From contig CATZRD010000008.1 of NCBI GenBank assembly GCA_958423465.1, forward strand, positions 9,756 to 73,755: a stretch of DNA of 64,000 nucleotides, read 5' to 3'. How positions within the stretch are numbered: position 1 is the first letter of the stretch; each line of letters opens with the position of its first letter. The stretch comes from an uncultured Oscillospiraceae bacterium (GTDB taxonomy: Bacteria > Bacillota > Clostridia > Oscillospirales > Oscillospiraceae). The notes under the pieces were generated by a model. The model was not told the DNA's origin. It saw nothing but the letters and a program-made list of their open reading frames with translations, and made no database searches. This document shows, one piece after another, positions 6,178-16,100 of this stretch. The position numbers were made by a program, and so were the translations under genes.

Positions 6178-8784
6178 ATGAGGATCATCAAGCGCCTGCT
6201 GTCCCTGATCCTGGCGGCGGCGCTCCTTCTGTCCCTGGCCGCCTGTGGGGAAACGCAGACGCACGGCGGCGAAGCGGCCCTCCCCGAGGGGATCGGGTTT
6301 CAGCGGGCGCCCTTTTATCAGGCGGAGGAGATCCTTTTGCCGGAGAGCGCCGGATATGTGGCGGGGAGCTGCGGCGACGGGGAGAAGCTGTATTACCTGC
6401 TGGAGGATGAGGACAGGGCGATGACCCTGTACCGGGCCGATCTGGCGGCGGACACGGTGGAAGAGCTGCCGGACTTTGCCTCCGCCCCGGCGGACAGCGA
6501 GCCGCGGCCCTTCCCCCGTGGGCTGACGCCGGACGGGGCGGGTGGCCTGTGGCTGCTGGAGACGCAGACCGTGTTCACCTATGACCTGCCGGCGGATTTT
6601 GACGAGGAGAAGGACAGCAAATACCAGTACCGCTCCGACCGGGAGGACCGCGCCTTTCTGCGGCGGCTGGACGGCGGCAGCGGCAGGGAGATCGAGAGCC
6701 GGGAGCTGACCGGCCTGACGCCGGACTTCTGGGAGCAATGGCAGGGAGACTGGACCGTGGACGGCGGGGGGCGGCTCTGCCTGGCCCATGGCGGCGGCGT
6801 GACGGTACTGGACAAAGCGGGCGCGCCGGCGTTCGACCTGGAGGCGCGGGTCAAGGAGCCGGACCTGCTGAGCGGCAGCCGTCAGGCCCTGGCTCTGCTG
6901 GCCGACGGCTCCGTAGGCGTCATGACCGGCACGGAGAAGGAGACGAAGGTCAAGGTCATCGATCCGGCGAAAAAGGGCTGGAGCGAGACGGTCTACGCCG
7001 CGCCGGCCGAGGCGGTCCGGCTCTATTCCGGTCAGGGGACATTCCTGTTCTTCTGCGCCACGAAGGAGGCGCTGTACGGATACACGGCGGGGGAGACCGA
7101 CCCCTATAAGCTGCTGGAGTGGTCCGCCGCCGGGGTGAGCGGCGGGGCGGTCCAGACCTTCGCCCTGTGGCCGGAGGGCCGGGCGGCGCTGCTGGCCTGT
7201 TCCAACGGCAAGACGGTCCTGTCCCGGCTGACGCCCTCGGACACCGCCGCCGACGGCCGCGCGGTGATCACCCTGGGCACGGTCATGCCCAACCTTTTTC
7301 TGACCCACGAGGTACAGCGCTTCAACGGCGGCAATGACGGCTACTATGTGGTGGTCCGGGACTACGCCGAGGACCTGATGGACAACGGTATGACCTATGA
7401 GGAGCGCTATTCCGCCGCTCTGAAGCGGCTGGAGATCGAGATGGTGTCCGGCCAGGTCCCGGACCTTCTGGACGGTCGGCTCCTGCCCCTGGCGCGGTAC
7501 GCGGGGAAGGGGATCCTGGAGGACCTGTGGCCCTGGATCGACGCTGACCCGGACCTGGGCCGGGACAGGCTCATGACCCATGTGCTGGACTGCGCCTCCC
7601 AGGATGGGAAGCTCTATCAGATCGACGCGACCTTCTCGATTCGGAGCCTGACGGCCCCGGTAGGCCGGTTCCCGGAGGGGAGCCGCCCTGACCTGGAGGA
7701 GGTCCTGACGCGGTACGAGGCCATGCCGGAGGGGAGCCTGCTGCTGTCTTCCGGTATGGGGCCCGCCTATGTGCTGGATATTTTGTCCCTGTGCGGCGGC
7801 AGCTTTGTGGACTGGACCGCCGGGACCTGCTCCTTCGACAGCCCGGAGTTCGCCAAGCTGCTGGAGCTGTGCGCCCGAACGCCCCAGGACACGGAATGGC
7901 TGGACGACGGCGGCCGGGCCCTGCGGGCGGGACGCCAGCTGCTGACCAACGAATCGTTCGGCAATTTGCGGGATTTTCTGGACGCGGAAGCCCGCTGCGG
8001 CGGGCCGGAGGCCCTGTGGGACTATGAGAAGCTGCTGCGGGACAACGGCATCGGATGGGGCGGGGAGATCGACCCGCTGTTCAACACCAGCGAGGATATC
8101 CCCGAGCTGGAGCTGAACGGGTATGTGTTCGGCGACGACACGGTGTTCGGCGCGCTGAAGGAGGGGCAGTACGCCTCCTATGTGGGCTTCCCCACCCTGG
8201 AGGGCAGCGCGGCGGGGATCTTCTCCTGGTCCGCTCCCTACGCCATGACGGCGTCCTCGGCGCGCAAGGACGGAGCCTGGGCGTTCCTGCGGGAGCTGCT
8301 GCTGCCCGGCGGTGCGGCGGTGCCCTCCCAATATGACGAAAACGGCAGTGTGATCGATACCAGTATCCAGAGCTTTCCGGTGAACCGGGCGGACTTTGAG
8401 GCGTTTCTGGCGGCAGAGATGGAGGCAACGTACTTCACGGACAAGGACTGGGAGATCCTGCACGGCGGCCAGTCGGAGGACGTGACGCTGATTCTGGATC
8501 AGGACGGCCAGCCCATCCAGTCGCCGGGGCTCCTGGGCTTTAGCGAGATAGGCAGGGACCCCATCAGCCTGTGCGTCTACCATCTGGCGGCCAGGCAGTC
8601 GGACTATGAGCGGTTTATGGCGCTTTACGATGAGGTGGACCGGTTTGACCTGGGCCGCGACGAGGCCCTGTGGGATATCGTGGTGACCCAGGCGGCGCCG
8701 TACTTCGCCGGGGACGTGACCCTGGACGAGGCCGTCCGGAGTATTCAGAGCCGGGCGGAGCTGTACGTGGGCGAGCAGAAGTAG
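6178..8784 (+). CDS. Large lipoprotein, tandem paralogue of the preceding gene
   Basis: 868 residues with lipobox LAAC (Cys23), the same propeller-like N-terminal half, and a solute-binding-like half from about residue 361. It is longer than its neighbour because of inserts in the C-terminal half (for example DPLFNTSEDIPELELNGYVFGDD). The start ATG 6178 follows AAAGGGGGA. Its first and last segments are almost identical to those of the upstream paralogue at the DNA level, while the middle has diverged, which points to tandem duplication followed by gene conversion or selection at the ends. The last residues AELYVGEQK are the same in both. The substrate is not recognisable. Confidence 0.8.
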   Translation: MRIIKRLLSLILAAALLLSLAACGETQTHGGEAALPEGIGFQRAPFYQAEEILLPESAGYVAGSCGDGEKLYYLLEDEDRAMTLYRADLAADTVEELPDFASAPADSEPRPFPRGLTPDGAGGLWLLETQTVFTYDLPADFDEEKDSKYQYRSDREDRAFLRRLDGGSGREIESRELTGLTPDFWEQWQGDWTVDGGGRLCLAHGGGVTVLDKAGAPAFDLEARVKEPDLLSGSRQALALLADGSVGVMTGTEKETKVKVIDPAKKGWSETVYAAPAEAVRLYSGQGTFLFFCATKEALYGYTAGETDPYKLLEWSAAGVSGGAVQTFALWPEGRAALLACSNGKTVLSRLTPSDTAADGRAVITLGTVMPNLFLTHEVQRFNGGNDGYYVVVRDYAEDLMDNGMTYEERYSAALKRLEIEMVSGQVPDLLDGRLLPLARYAGKGILEDLWPWIDADPDLGRDRLMTHVLDCASQDGKLYQIDATFSIRSLTAPVGRFPEGSRPDLEEVLTRYEAMPEGSLLLSSGMGPAYVLDILSLCGGSFVDWTAGTCSFDSPEFAKLLELCARTPQDTEWLDDGGRALRAGRQLLTNESFGNLRDFLDAEARCGGPEALWDYEKLLRDNGIGWGGEIDPLFNTSEDIPELELNGYVFGDDTVFGALKEGQYASYVGFPTLEGSAAGIFSWSAPYAMTASSARKDGAWAFLRELLLPGGAAVPSQYDENGSVIDTSIQSFPVNRADFEAFLAAEMEATYFTDKDWEILHGGQSEDVTLILDQDGQPIQSPGLLGFSEIGRDPISLCVYHLAARQSDYERFMALYDEVDRFDLGRDEALWDIVVTQAAPYFAGDVTLDEAVRSIQSRAELYVGEQK

Positions 8785-9057
8785 GGCCGAAGCGGACCCG
8801 AGGAAGGGATGCGGCCCGGCCATGAGGTTTCACCCGGCGGGCCTTGCCTTTGTATAGCGGCGAAGTTTTTGCATTGCCAATGACGGCTTGACCCATAACC
8901 CGACCCAGAACAGGAAATTTTTCTGTGGAGGCAATGGAGCGGACAGCACGAAGGGCGGTCCAACTCCCAAGCGAACAGCACCATATGGGCCGGAAAGCGT
9001 CTGTTGCTTAGAGGCTCAGTGTGCATATAGAGCAAATCATTTTTGATCTGTTACTGT
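8785..9057. other. Gene-free gap between convergent lipoprotein and pilus operons
   Basis: No supported gene. One weak feature: TGACCCA, 4 nt, CCGACCCA at 8890-8908 recurs in the same orientation at 9143-9161, on the other side of the terminator. It could be a remnant of an integration event or chance. Confidence 0.4.
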
Positions 9058-9100
9058 AAAATCCCGGTGAAATCACTTGATTTCACCGGGATTTTGTTTG
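9058..9100. terminator. Bidirectional terminator after the pilus operon
   Basis: Perfect 18-base inverted repeat (9058-9075 with 9078-9095) with A- and T-runs on both sides. It can end the leftward pilus operon and the rightward lipoprotein transcript. Confidence 0.92.
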
Positions 9101-9179
9101 TTTTCTGTGGTTTTTCGGATGGCTGCTTTTGCGTTTCAGGTCTGACCCAAGCGCCGACCCATACGGGAACCCGGAGCGC

Positions 9180-9812
9180 TCATGGCTCCGCCTCCACCCG
9201 GTCGCAGCGGACGGTAAAGCGGCTCTTGCCGCCGACGGTGCAGGTGAAGAGGGTCAGGTCGTAGCCGCTGCCCGTCATCTCCTGAATGGCGGCGGGCATA
9301 AGGGTCTCCGATTCCGCCACCTCGTACCGGAACACGTTCCCGGACATATCGGTGAAGGTCACCTCATCGCCGGGGGCCAGCTCCTTCAGCCGCCCGAAGT
9401 GGCTCGCGTAGTTGTGGGCTGCGATGACCAGATCGTCCAGGTACGCCGAGCCGGTGTACCGGCAGGGTGCGAGCTTCAGGCTGGGGTAGCTCCATTCACT
9501 GACCACCGGCAGCTCCAGCCCCAGGACCGGAATGCCCAGGGTCCCGATATAGTCCACCCCGTCCACGTCCTCCTCCGGCATCTCCATCTCCGGGTTCAGC
9601 ACATAGTCCGGATACAGGATCTCCTCCGGCAGGGTGTTCTCCGGCTGAGGCTCCGGGGCCGGGGAAATCAGCGCCTCCAACCGGTCCGCCGTCTGACGGA
9701 CGGACTTTTCCGCCCGGAAGGCATCCCAGACGTTGTAGCCCGTAAGGCACAGGGCTGCCGCCATCAGCAGCAGCCCCAGCCAGATCAGGCACTTACCCTT
9801 GCTCTTCTTCAT
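9180..9812 (-). CDS. Sortase (second sortase of the pilus operon)
   Basis: 210-residue membrane-anchored transpeptidase. It has an N-terminal membrane segment (residues 8-25), a Pro-rich linker, and the catalytic set His133 (AAHNY), Cys191 (TLFTC) and Arg198 (GKSRFTVRC). There is no C-terminal membrane helix and no class C TLVTCTPYG signature, so it is not the pilin polymerase; class D/B-like is likely. Its usual role would be anchoring finished pili or LPXTG proteins to the cell wall. It is the last gene of the operon; its start at 9812 overlaps the ancillary pilin gene by 20 nt. Confidence 0.88.
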   Translation of the reverse strand: MKKSKGKCLIWLGLLLMAAALCLTGYNVWDAFRAEKSVRQTADRLEALISPAPEPQPENTLPEEILYPDYVLNPEMEMPEEDVDGVDYIGTLGIPVLGLELPVVSEWSYPSLKLAPCRYTGSAYLDDLVIAAHNYASHFGRLKELAPGDEVTFTDMSGNVFRYEVAESETLMPAAIQEMTGSGYDLTLFTCTVGGKSRFTVRCDRVEAEP

Positions 9813-10806
9813 GGGAAGCGCCTCTGCGGCGGATGAGACCCGCCACGATAAAGAATAGTCCCGCGCAGAGCAGCAGGGGCACCGGCCACCAAAGCTGGCC
9901 TGTCTGGGGCAGGACGGGGCCTTCTGGGGACGGTTCCTCCGGGATGCCCGGCCCGTCCGGCGGCGTGGGTCCAGACGGCGGGGAATCCGGCTCGTCCCAG
10001 GTATTCACCACCACAAAGGCGGCGCCCTCCCGGAGGATCTCCGCCGTATAGCCCACGGGCACGGTTTCCGTCACCAGCCACTGACACGCGCCGTCCAGAC
10101 CGTCCCAGGTATAGCCCCAGCCGTTGGCCTCGCTGAGGACCACAGCGTCATAGAGCTGTCCGTCCCGGAGAAGCTGGACCACGATCTCATGAGGCCGCTC
10201 CGTCTCATGGTCCGCGTCCCGCCAGACCTTCAACACTCTGCGGGTCACGGTGTCGCCCTCCTCCGGCTCCGGCTGGGCGCTGTGCTTGGGCGCGGCCTCC
10301 ACAGTATAATCCCAGTCGTTGGCCTCTTTGTCCAGGGTTGGGAGCAGGACCATAAAGGGCTGGGCGTCGTAGATCATGCCGTCCTGCCTGTGCCGCTGGC
10401 CCAGCACCAGGTACAGCCCCGGCGTCAGAGTCTTACCGGGGGTGGGGAAGGAAAGCGTTCCCTTCCGGTCCGTTTCCCCGCTGTCCGCGGGCGCTATCTT
10501 GTCCCGGAGGACATAGCCCTCCAGGGTAGAGGCCAAGGCTCTCCATGCCTCATCGTTTTCACCCCGGATGTTCACGCTGAACTGAGAAAAGTCCTCCGTC
10601 ACCGTCAGCTCGCCGTACTCGTCCACGTCCGCCACCCGGTAGAGGGAAAACATCGCTCCCGCCAGAGGCGTCTGCCCGTCCCGGTAGGTCAGAGACAGGC
10701 CGCAGTCCTGCTCCAGGTCGATGCTGCCCGCCGCCAAAGCCTGGACCGGCAGCAGCAGGGCCAGCAAGGCCGTCAGGCAAAGTCTGGCGATTCGTCTATT
10801 CTTCAT
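9793..10806 (-). CDS. Ancillary pilin with Cna-B domain and LPQTG anchor
   Basis: 337 residues with a signal peptide (ALLALLLPVQALA), a first pilin-like domain (SLTYRDGQTPLAGAMFSLYRVAD), a Cna-B type domain at about 190-280 with E-box-like VTETVPVGY, a Pro-rich stalk (PPSGPTPPDGPGIPEEP), then the sorting signal LPQTGQ at about 298, a hydrophobic helix and an Arg-rich tail. The start is ATG 10806, behind GGAGGTGAAACCA; an upstream TTG in frame lies inside the ribosome site. By size and place, just after the class C sortase, it is probably the basal or linker pilin. It overlaps srtC by 11 nt. Confidence 0.87.
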   Translation of the reverse strand: MKNRRIARLCLTALLALLLPVQALAAGSIDLEQDCGLSLTYRDGQTPLAGAMFSLYRVADVDEYGELTVTEDFSQFSVNIRGENDEAWRALASTLEGYVLRDKIAPADSGETDRKGTLSFPTPGKTLTPGLYLVLGQRHRQDGMIYDAQPFMVLLPTLDKEANDWDYTVEAAPKHSAQPEPEEGDTVTRRVLKVWRDADHETERPHEIVVQLLRDGQLYDAVVLSEANGWGYTWDGLDGACQWLVTETVPVGYTAEILREGAAFVVVNTWDEPDSPPSGPTPPDGPGIPEEPSPEGPVLPQTGQLWWPVPLLLCAGLFFIVAGLIRRRGASHEEEQG

Positions 10807-11641
10807 TGGTTTCACCTCCAACTTTCTTCTTCGGTCTCGGCAGAAGAAGCCCGATCAGCAGGACCAGCAGCATGGGGATCGCCGCGATGGGGGCCACGAT
10901 CAGAGGCTCGATCTGCATGGCGTCGGCCGTCACATGGACGGCCCGGGTCTCCTCGATCGTCTCGATGCGACGGCCTCGGACCAGCAGGCGGTGGGTATTC
11001 ACGCCGTAGGGGGTGCAGGTGACCAGGGTGCAGTAGTCCCTGTCCGGGTCGATCTTCAGGGCGGCGGTCTCCCAGGGCTCCACGATGAGGATCTGGTCCA
11101 CCTCGTAGGTCAGCTCCTCGTCCAGGACCCGCAGCATAAACACGTCCCCCACCGCCAATTTGTCCAGATCCGTAAAGAGCCTGGCGCTGGGGAGGCCCCG
11201 GTGCCCGGAGAGGACGCAGTGGGTGCCTTCGCCCCCCACCGGCAGGCTGGTCCACTCCAGATGGCCCACGGCGGTCTGGAGGACGGCCTCGTCGGTGCCG
11301 TGACAGATGGGCAGGGAGCATTGGATGCCGGGAATCTCGATATAGCCCATCACGCCGGTGCCGGAAATATTCAAAAGCGCCTGATACCGCTCCTTTTGGG
11401 CGTCATCCAAAAGGTATTCGTTGCTTCGCTCCAGCAGGGAGGCGTTGTAGTCCGCCGCCGCCCGCCAAAGCTCCTCGTACTGGGCTCCGTCCAGTTCCGC
11501 CACCTGCTGGGCGTACTGGGTGATGGCCCTGGACTGGTGGAGGGAATTCCAGTAGTCGCTGACGCCGGGGTACAGCAGCAGGGACAGCCCTACAAGAAAA
11601 ACCAGGATCAACAGCATCGTAGACAGTTTGTCTTTCTTCAT
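10796..11641 (-). CDS. srtC: Class C (pilin-polymerising) sortase
   Basis: 281 residues with an N-terminal membrane helix (7-25), His147 (LSGHRG), Cys209 in TLVTCTPYGVNTHR, Arg218, and a C-terminal membrane helix (about 248-270) followed by PRPKKK, all hallmarks of class C sortases that link pilin subunits through a lysine. Oddly, the stretch before the catalytic domain (DYNASLLERSNEYLLDDAQKERYQALLN) lacks the DP(F/W/Y) lid motif that normally covers the active site. It lies downstream of the major pilin, separated by a GC-rich hairpin that may lower its expression relative to pilin. Confidence 0.93.
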   Translation of the reverse strand: MKKDKLSTMLLILVFLVGLSLLLYPGVSDYWNSLHQSRAITQYAQQVAELDGAQYEELWRAAADYNASLLERSNEYLLDDAQKERYQALLNISGTGVMGYIEIPGIQCSLPICHGTDEAVLQTAVGHLEWTSLPVGGEGTHCVLSGHRGLPSARLFTDLDKLAVGDVFMLRVLDEELTYEVDQILIVEPWETAALKIDPDRDYCTLVTCTPYGVNTHRLLVRGRRIETIEETRAVHVTADAMQIEPLIVAPIAAIPMLLVLLIGLLLPRPKKKVGGETNEE

Positions 11642-11681
11642 GCAGAGTTCTCCTTACCGCTGCGGAAATCGGCGGGGACCG

Positions 11682-11724
11682 GCCGCCGGGGCCGGGAAGG
11701 GCGGACCCTCCCCGGCCGGGCGGC
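11682..11724 (-). other. GC-rich intercistronic hairpin between pilin and sortase genes
   Basis: Strong but bulged inverted repeat in the 89-bp gap after the major pilin gene. There is no T-run on the minus strand, so it looks like a partial terminator or mRNA-stabilising hairpin. This would keep pilin transcript above sortase transcript. Confidence 0.55.
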
Positions 11725-11730
11725 TGTTCC

Positions 11731-13155
11731 TTATCTGGTCATGCGTTTTTTGGTCACCAGCAGTACCACCGCCGCCAGCACCAGAATGGAGCCGATCACA
11801 TAGAAAACGGTGGTGCCCATGCCGCCGGTGCTGGGCAGCTCGGTGCCGGTGTTGTTGGCGACACCCTCGGTGTGGGTCAGGGCTGAAGGATTAGCTTCGG
11901 TGGCGTTCTCACCGTTGATCTTGACAGTCACCGGGTCCTTCAGCCGGTTGTAGCCGGCGGGAGCCTCGGTCTCCTCAAGATAGTATGTACCGTCCTTCAG
12001 GCCAACAAAGTTGGCGGCGCCGTCGCTGCCGGTGGTCACCTCGGTAGCCTGGGCTTTGTCATCGACCCACTCCACCTTGGCCTTTTCGGCGGCAGTGGCC
12101 TCGGTGTACTTGTAGTACAGCTTGGTGGTAGTTCCGCTCTCGGTGACTTCCTTGTACAGCACGAACTTGGCGCCGGCCAGCTTGGCGTCCTTGTTGTCTG
12201 TCTCGTACTTGTCGATGACGAGCTTGGCGCTGTAGACGGTCTCCTCGTCCTCGCGGCGAGTGGTCTTGCTGCTGTTTTCGGGATCGTTGCTGTACTCCAG
12301 AGTGGCGTGGTTCTTCTCGATCTTGGCGACGGCGTTCTCATTGACGGTGGCGGAGTACTTGACCTCGATCTTCGCGCCGGCGGTCAGCTCCATCACGTCG
12401 ATGTCCAGCACGAAAGCCTTGCCGCCAGCGTCCGCGCCGGTCTTGAGGGTGAAGTTTTCGGTGATCTCCGTGCCGCCAACGTACACCTTCACGTCGTTAT
12501 TGAAGGTCAGGCCGGTGGACATGGTATCAGTGATCTGGTACTTGTACGTCTTAAAGCCGGTGGTGTCGGGGACCTTGCCGGTGATGGTGTAATTGACAGT
12601 CTCGCCGATCTCCACGCTCTGCTTATCATCTGTCTTGTCGAAAGGAACGTCGTTCTTATCGTGGATGGTGACGTTGGGGTTGGTGGTGGTCAGGTTGCAC
12701 AGCGCGCCGGTGGAGCTGGTGACGAAGTAGTAGCCCAGAGGCAGATTTTTGGCGGACACGACCGTTCCGTCAGCGGTCAGTTTCGTGCCGTCCTTGCCCT
12801 CAACAGCCGCTTTCAGCGCCTCGGCAAAGCGGGCAGCGCTGAATTTGGCTTTATTGACAGAAACGTTATAGATAGTGGTCTCTCCGACCTGCTCCAGCTT
12901 CAGGCCGCTGTCCGTAGTATTGGCATAAGCATCAACGGTGCCGAACCACTCGCTGCTGCTGTCGATGGTGTGGGAATAGGCGCTCTTGCCATCGTTGTAG
13001 GCCACGTCGAAGATCTTGTACGCGGTGTACTCCTGATCCTTCTGGGGGTTGTCAACGGTGATGCTGCCCTCGCCCGCCGCGAAGGCCGGGGCGGCCAGGG
13101 CCAGGGCCATGACCAGGGCCAGCAGGAGGCTGGCCGCACGCTTTAAATACTTCAT
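11731..13155 (-). CDS. Major pilin (backbone subunit), LPSTGG-anchored
   Basis: 474 residues with a signal peptide (LLLALVMALALAAPAFAA), an N-terminal domain ending in the pilin-motif region NPNVTIHDKND (its Lys is the probable polymerisation site), an isopeptide-forming fimbrial middle domain (about 165-300, VNYTITGKVPDTTGFKTYKYQITDTMS), a Cna-B domain (about 315-430) with E-box YYLEETEAPAGYN, then LPSTGG at 440-445, a membrane helix and the KKRMTR tail. This is the FimA/SpaA-type shaft architecture. The start at 13155 overlaps the adhesin stop (ATGA), so they are translationally coupled. It is the most Lys-rich, least GC-rich gene of the operon. Confidence 0.93.
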   Translation of the reverse strand: MKYLKRAASLLLALVMALALAAPAFAAGEGSITVDNPQKDQEYTAYKIFDVAYNDGKSAYSHTIDSSSEWFGTVDAYANTTDSGLKLEQVGETTIYNVSVNKAKFSAARFAEALKAAVEGKDGTKLTADGTVVSAKNLPLGYYFVTSSTGALCNLTTTNPNVTIHDKNDVPFDKTDDKQSVEIGETVNYTITGKVPDTTGFKTYKYQITDTMSTGLTFNNDVKVYVGGTEITENFTLKTGADAGGKAFVLDIDVMELTAGAKIEVKYSATVNENAVAKIEKNHATLEYSNDPENSSKTTRREDEETVYSAKLVIDKYETDNKDAKLAGAKFVLYKEVTESGTTTKLYYKYTEATAAEKAKVEWVDDKAQATEVTTGSDGAANFVGLKDGTYYLEETEAPAGYNRLKDPVTVKINGENATEANPSALTHTEGVANNTGTELPSTGGMGTTVFYVIGSILVLAAVVLLVTKKRMTR

Positions 13156-16100
13156 CCGTTATTCCTCTCTTCCTTTGATTGACAAGATTTGATGTATTTC
13201 CGGCGCCGCGCCAGCCCCAGGGCCGCGCCCGCCATGAGAACGATTCCGCCCAGGACATATCCCGCCGTACCGCTGCCGCCGGTCATGGGCAGCTCCGGCC
13301 CGGTGATGACCAGCCCCAGGTCCAGGTGATCCTCCCACTGCCTGTTGCCGGTGATCTCCGCCAATGGCTTCATGGTGACCGCCCCCTCGCCCACGCTGTA
13401 TCGGATCGCGTAGGCATAGACGCTTGGGTCAAATCCGGAAATTTTCAGCTCCTTCGCAAGCACGCCGTCGCTGTCGATGCTGGACGCCACCCGCGCCTGC
13501 CGGTAGGCCGTCGGGCCGGTGTAGCTCTCCAAAACATTGCCGGAGAAGGCCACGATGTACTCCCCTGCCGCCAGCTGGCCGAAGGAGTACGCGCCGTCCG
13601 CGCGGGTGGTGACCGAAGAAGAGATTGCCGCCCCCGTCACGTCCTGGGTGCAGGGCGCGTATTGGCCCTTCTCCTTCTTGAGCAGGGTGACGGTGACGCC
13701 GGAGAGCAGGGCCTCCCCATCATCCCGCGCGCCGTTCAGGTCCTTGTCGTACCACACCACGCCGGAGATGCTGCGCTCGATGACCCGCGTCTGCACCTGG
13801 TTGGAGGCGATGGGCACCGTCCCTGCACCCGGGAGCCAGCTGTTGGCGAGGTTGCCGTACAGGTTGCCGGCCTCGTTGTCCTTGGTCTCCATGGTGAGAG
13901 TCAGCGTAAAGGTCTCCCCCGGTCCCAGGTTTTTAACCACCACATACAGGCCGGTGACGCCCTTCAGCCTGTCAGGATCGTCGCACGAATTGGTCGTCAA
14001 TTTGGTAAACAGCGGCTCGTCATCGTTGTTCTTGCCGCTCGCCAGCATCTGGTCTACTTTGTCCGCGTTCATGTTCTCCGCGTTCTGCTGCTCCTCGCTC
14101 CAGGTCCCGCCGAATACCCTGACCGTCTGGTACAGCTCCTGATACCCGGTGGTGCTGCAATATACCGTGCTCTCGCCGTCCTTCGCGTCTGCCGCCACCT
14201 TGCTCAGTGTCAGATCTCCGTCGAACCGGGTCGCGCGGATGTCTCCCACGGCGGGCAGCAGGTCATAGAGATACATCGTTGGAATGGCCTGGCTTCCGGA
14301 GTTCTTATAGGAGACAGTATAGACTATTTTCCCGTTCAGCTCGATGACCTTCGTGTTCACGGCCTTGGTCAGGTTGGTGCCGCCGTTCAGCGCGACATGC
14401 ACGGTGATGTTGTCCGTGTTCCCCTTCGCATGGTCATAGGCGCGGTTGTCGCCCTGGCCGCTGATGTAGACGCCGGCCCTGATTCTGTCGTTGTTTTTCA
14501 GAGCGGAAACTTCCGCGAAGCGCGCCTGAAACACGATGTCCGGAAGCTGGATCCCCACGGGAGCGCCCGAGATCCTGAATGTGACGGCCTCCTCATCCAA
14601 TCCTTCGACCTCCGCGTAGACCCGAATCGTGTGCGGTTTGCTATCCGCGTCCGTAAACGTCAGTTCCGTAGGAGCAAGGGGATCGTCGCTGATCGGGACT
14701 TTCTCGCCGCCCTGCCCGGCGTTTACCGATGTATACATGTAGTAGGAGCCACGGAAAACGGAGATGCGCTTGCTGCCGCTTTCCCTCTCCTCATCCAGCA
14801 CAGCCTTGATCGTCAGACCGGTGGTGGGCGCGCTTGTCTGTCCGGTGGGGTCGCTGAGCTCGGTCTTGATGTTGTTCAGCCGGTAGTCCACCATGGTCTG
14901 CCCCTCGTCCTGGATATAGGTGGGGCGGCTGATATTCTGCTTGTTGTCCACCGTCATGTTGATGTGCGCCTTGTAGCTCAGGATCAGCAGGCTGTTGCCC
15001 GCCAGGGTGCCGCCGGCGTGGGTGCCCGTCACCTGCAGGCCGTCATTGTATTCGGTCTTGACATAATTGGGTGGGACGTGCCCATTGGCCAGCTCGCCGC
15101 TGTATCTGTCGTTGTCATAGCCGCCTTCCGGCTTTTGGTATCCGTCCAGCGTGTTTTTCCCAGTCCTCTTGTCCCACACCCCGTTGGCCCAGGAAATGTC
15201 TTCCAGATCATAGGACCAGACCCGGACGGTGTTGACGGTGGCCACGGTCTTGCCCACCAGGGACTCATCACTGCCGTTGACCTTGACGGGGATGCGCATG
15301 TACTGATACTTGCCGCCCAGCAGATCGCAGCCCCGCAGCTCCATCAGGACGCCCACGCACTTCATTTCCTCGCCGCTGACTTTGATATAACCGTTTTCAT
15401 CCGGCTTAGTTGAAGTATAGACCAGATCCTCCTCCCGGACCCCGTTCATATACGTCAGCACGCCGGGGGTGTTGGTGTCATAGCCCTGAGGATAGCCCGG
15501 ATCGGCGGCGTAGAGGAAGGTCGGGACGCCTTCTTTATCGACAGCAGGATCAAAATTCCCCTGAAGCGTTGGATCATCGCGGACGCTCAGGGCCCGGCTG
15601 TCGAAGAGCTGGAGCAGGTTCATGGAGCGCATCCGGTAGTCGCTGCCGGGGTTCATCATACCGTAGCTGATGATCCAAATATCGTCCCCGGCGAAGGCGC
15701 TGCAGTCATAGGCGGTGGACCAGTACTCCGTTCCCAGGAAGCCCTCGGAAGTGCTGTTTGGCACTCTGCCGTTGAACTTCCCATTGAAGGAGCTGCCCTT
15801 GGTCAGGTTGCCGGGGGCGTACAGCACGATCTGGTCCCGCGCGGTATTGTCCCCCTTGTTTACCTCGTGGCTGATGCCGTCTCCGCCGTCGGCGGGGGCC
15901 AGCACCTGCCCGGCCCGGGTGGTGAGCCGCAGGTTGCTGACCTCCGTGTTCAGGAAGATCTCCGCCTCGCTCACCTCCTGCACCATGGGGAACACGCTGA
16001 GCACCTGGACGCAGCCGGCGGAGAAGCACCGGGCGTAGGTGCCGTACTCCGTTACATTCCCGCTGTTGCCCGCATCCTGGGTGGGGAAGTGCCGGTCGTC

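Noticed and set aside
5881..8823. 980-codon minus-strand open frame opposite the second lipoprotein
   Set aside because: No start signals; the plus-strand gene has a lipobox and a paralogue, so the minus frame is a shadow.
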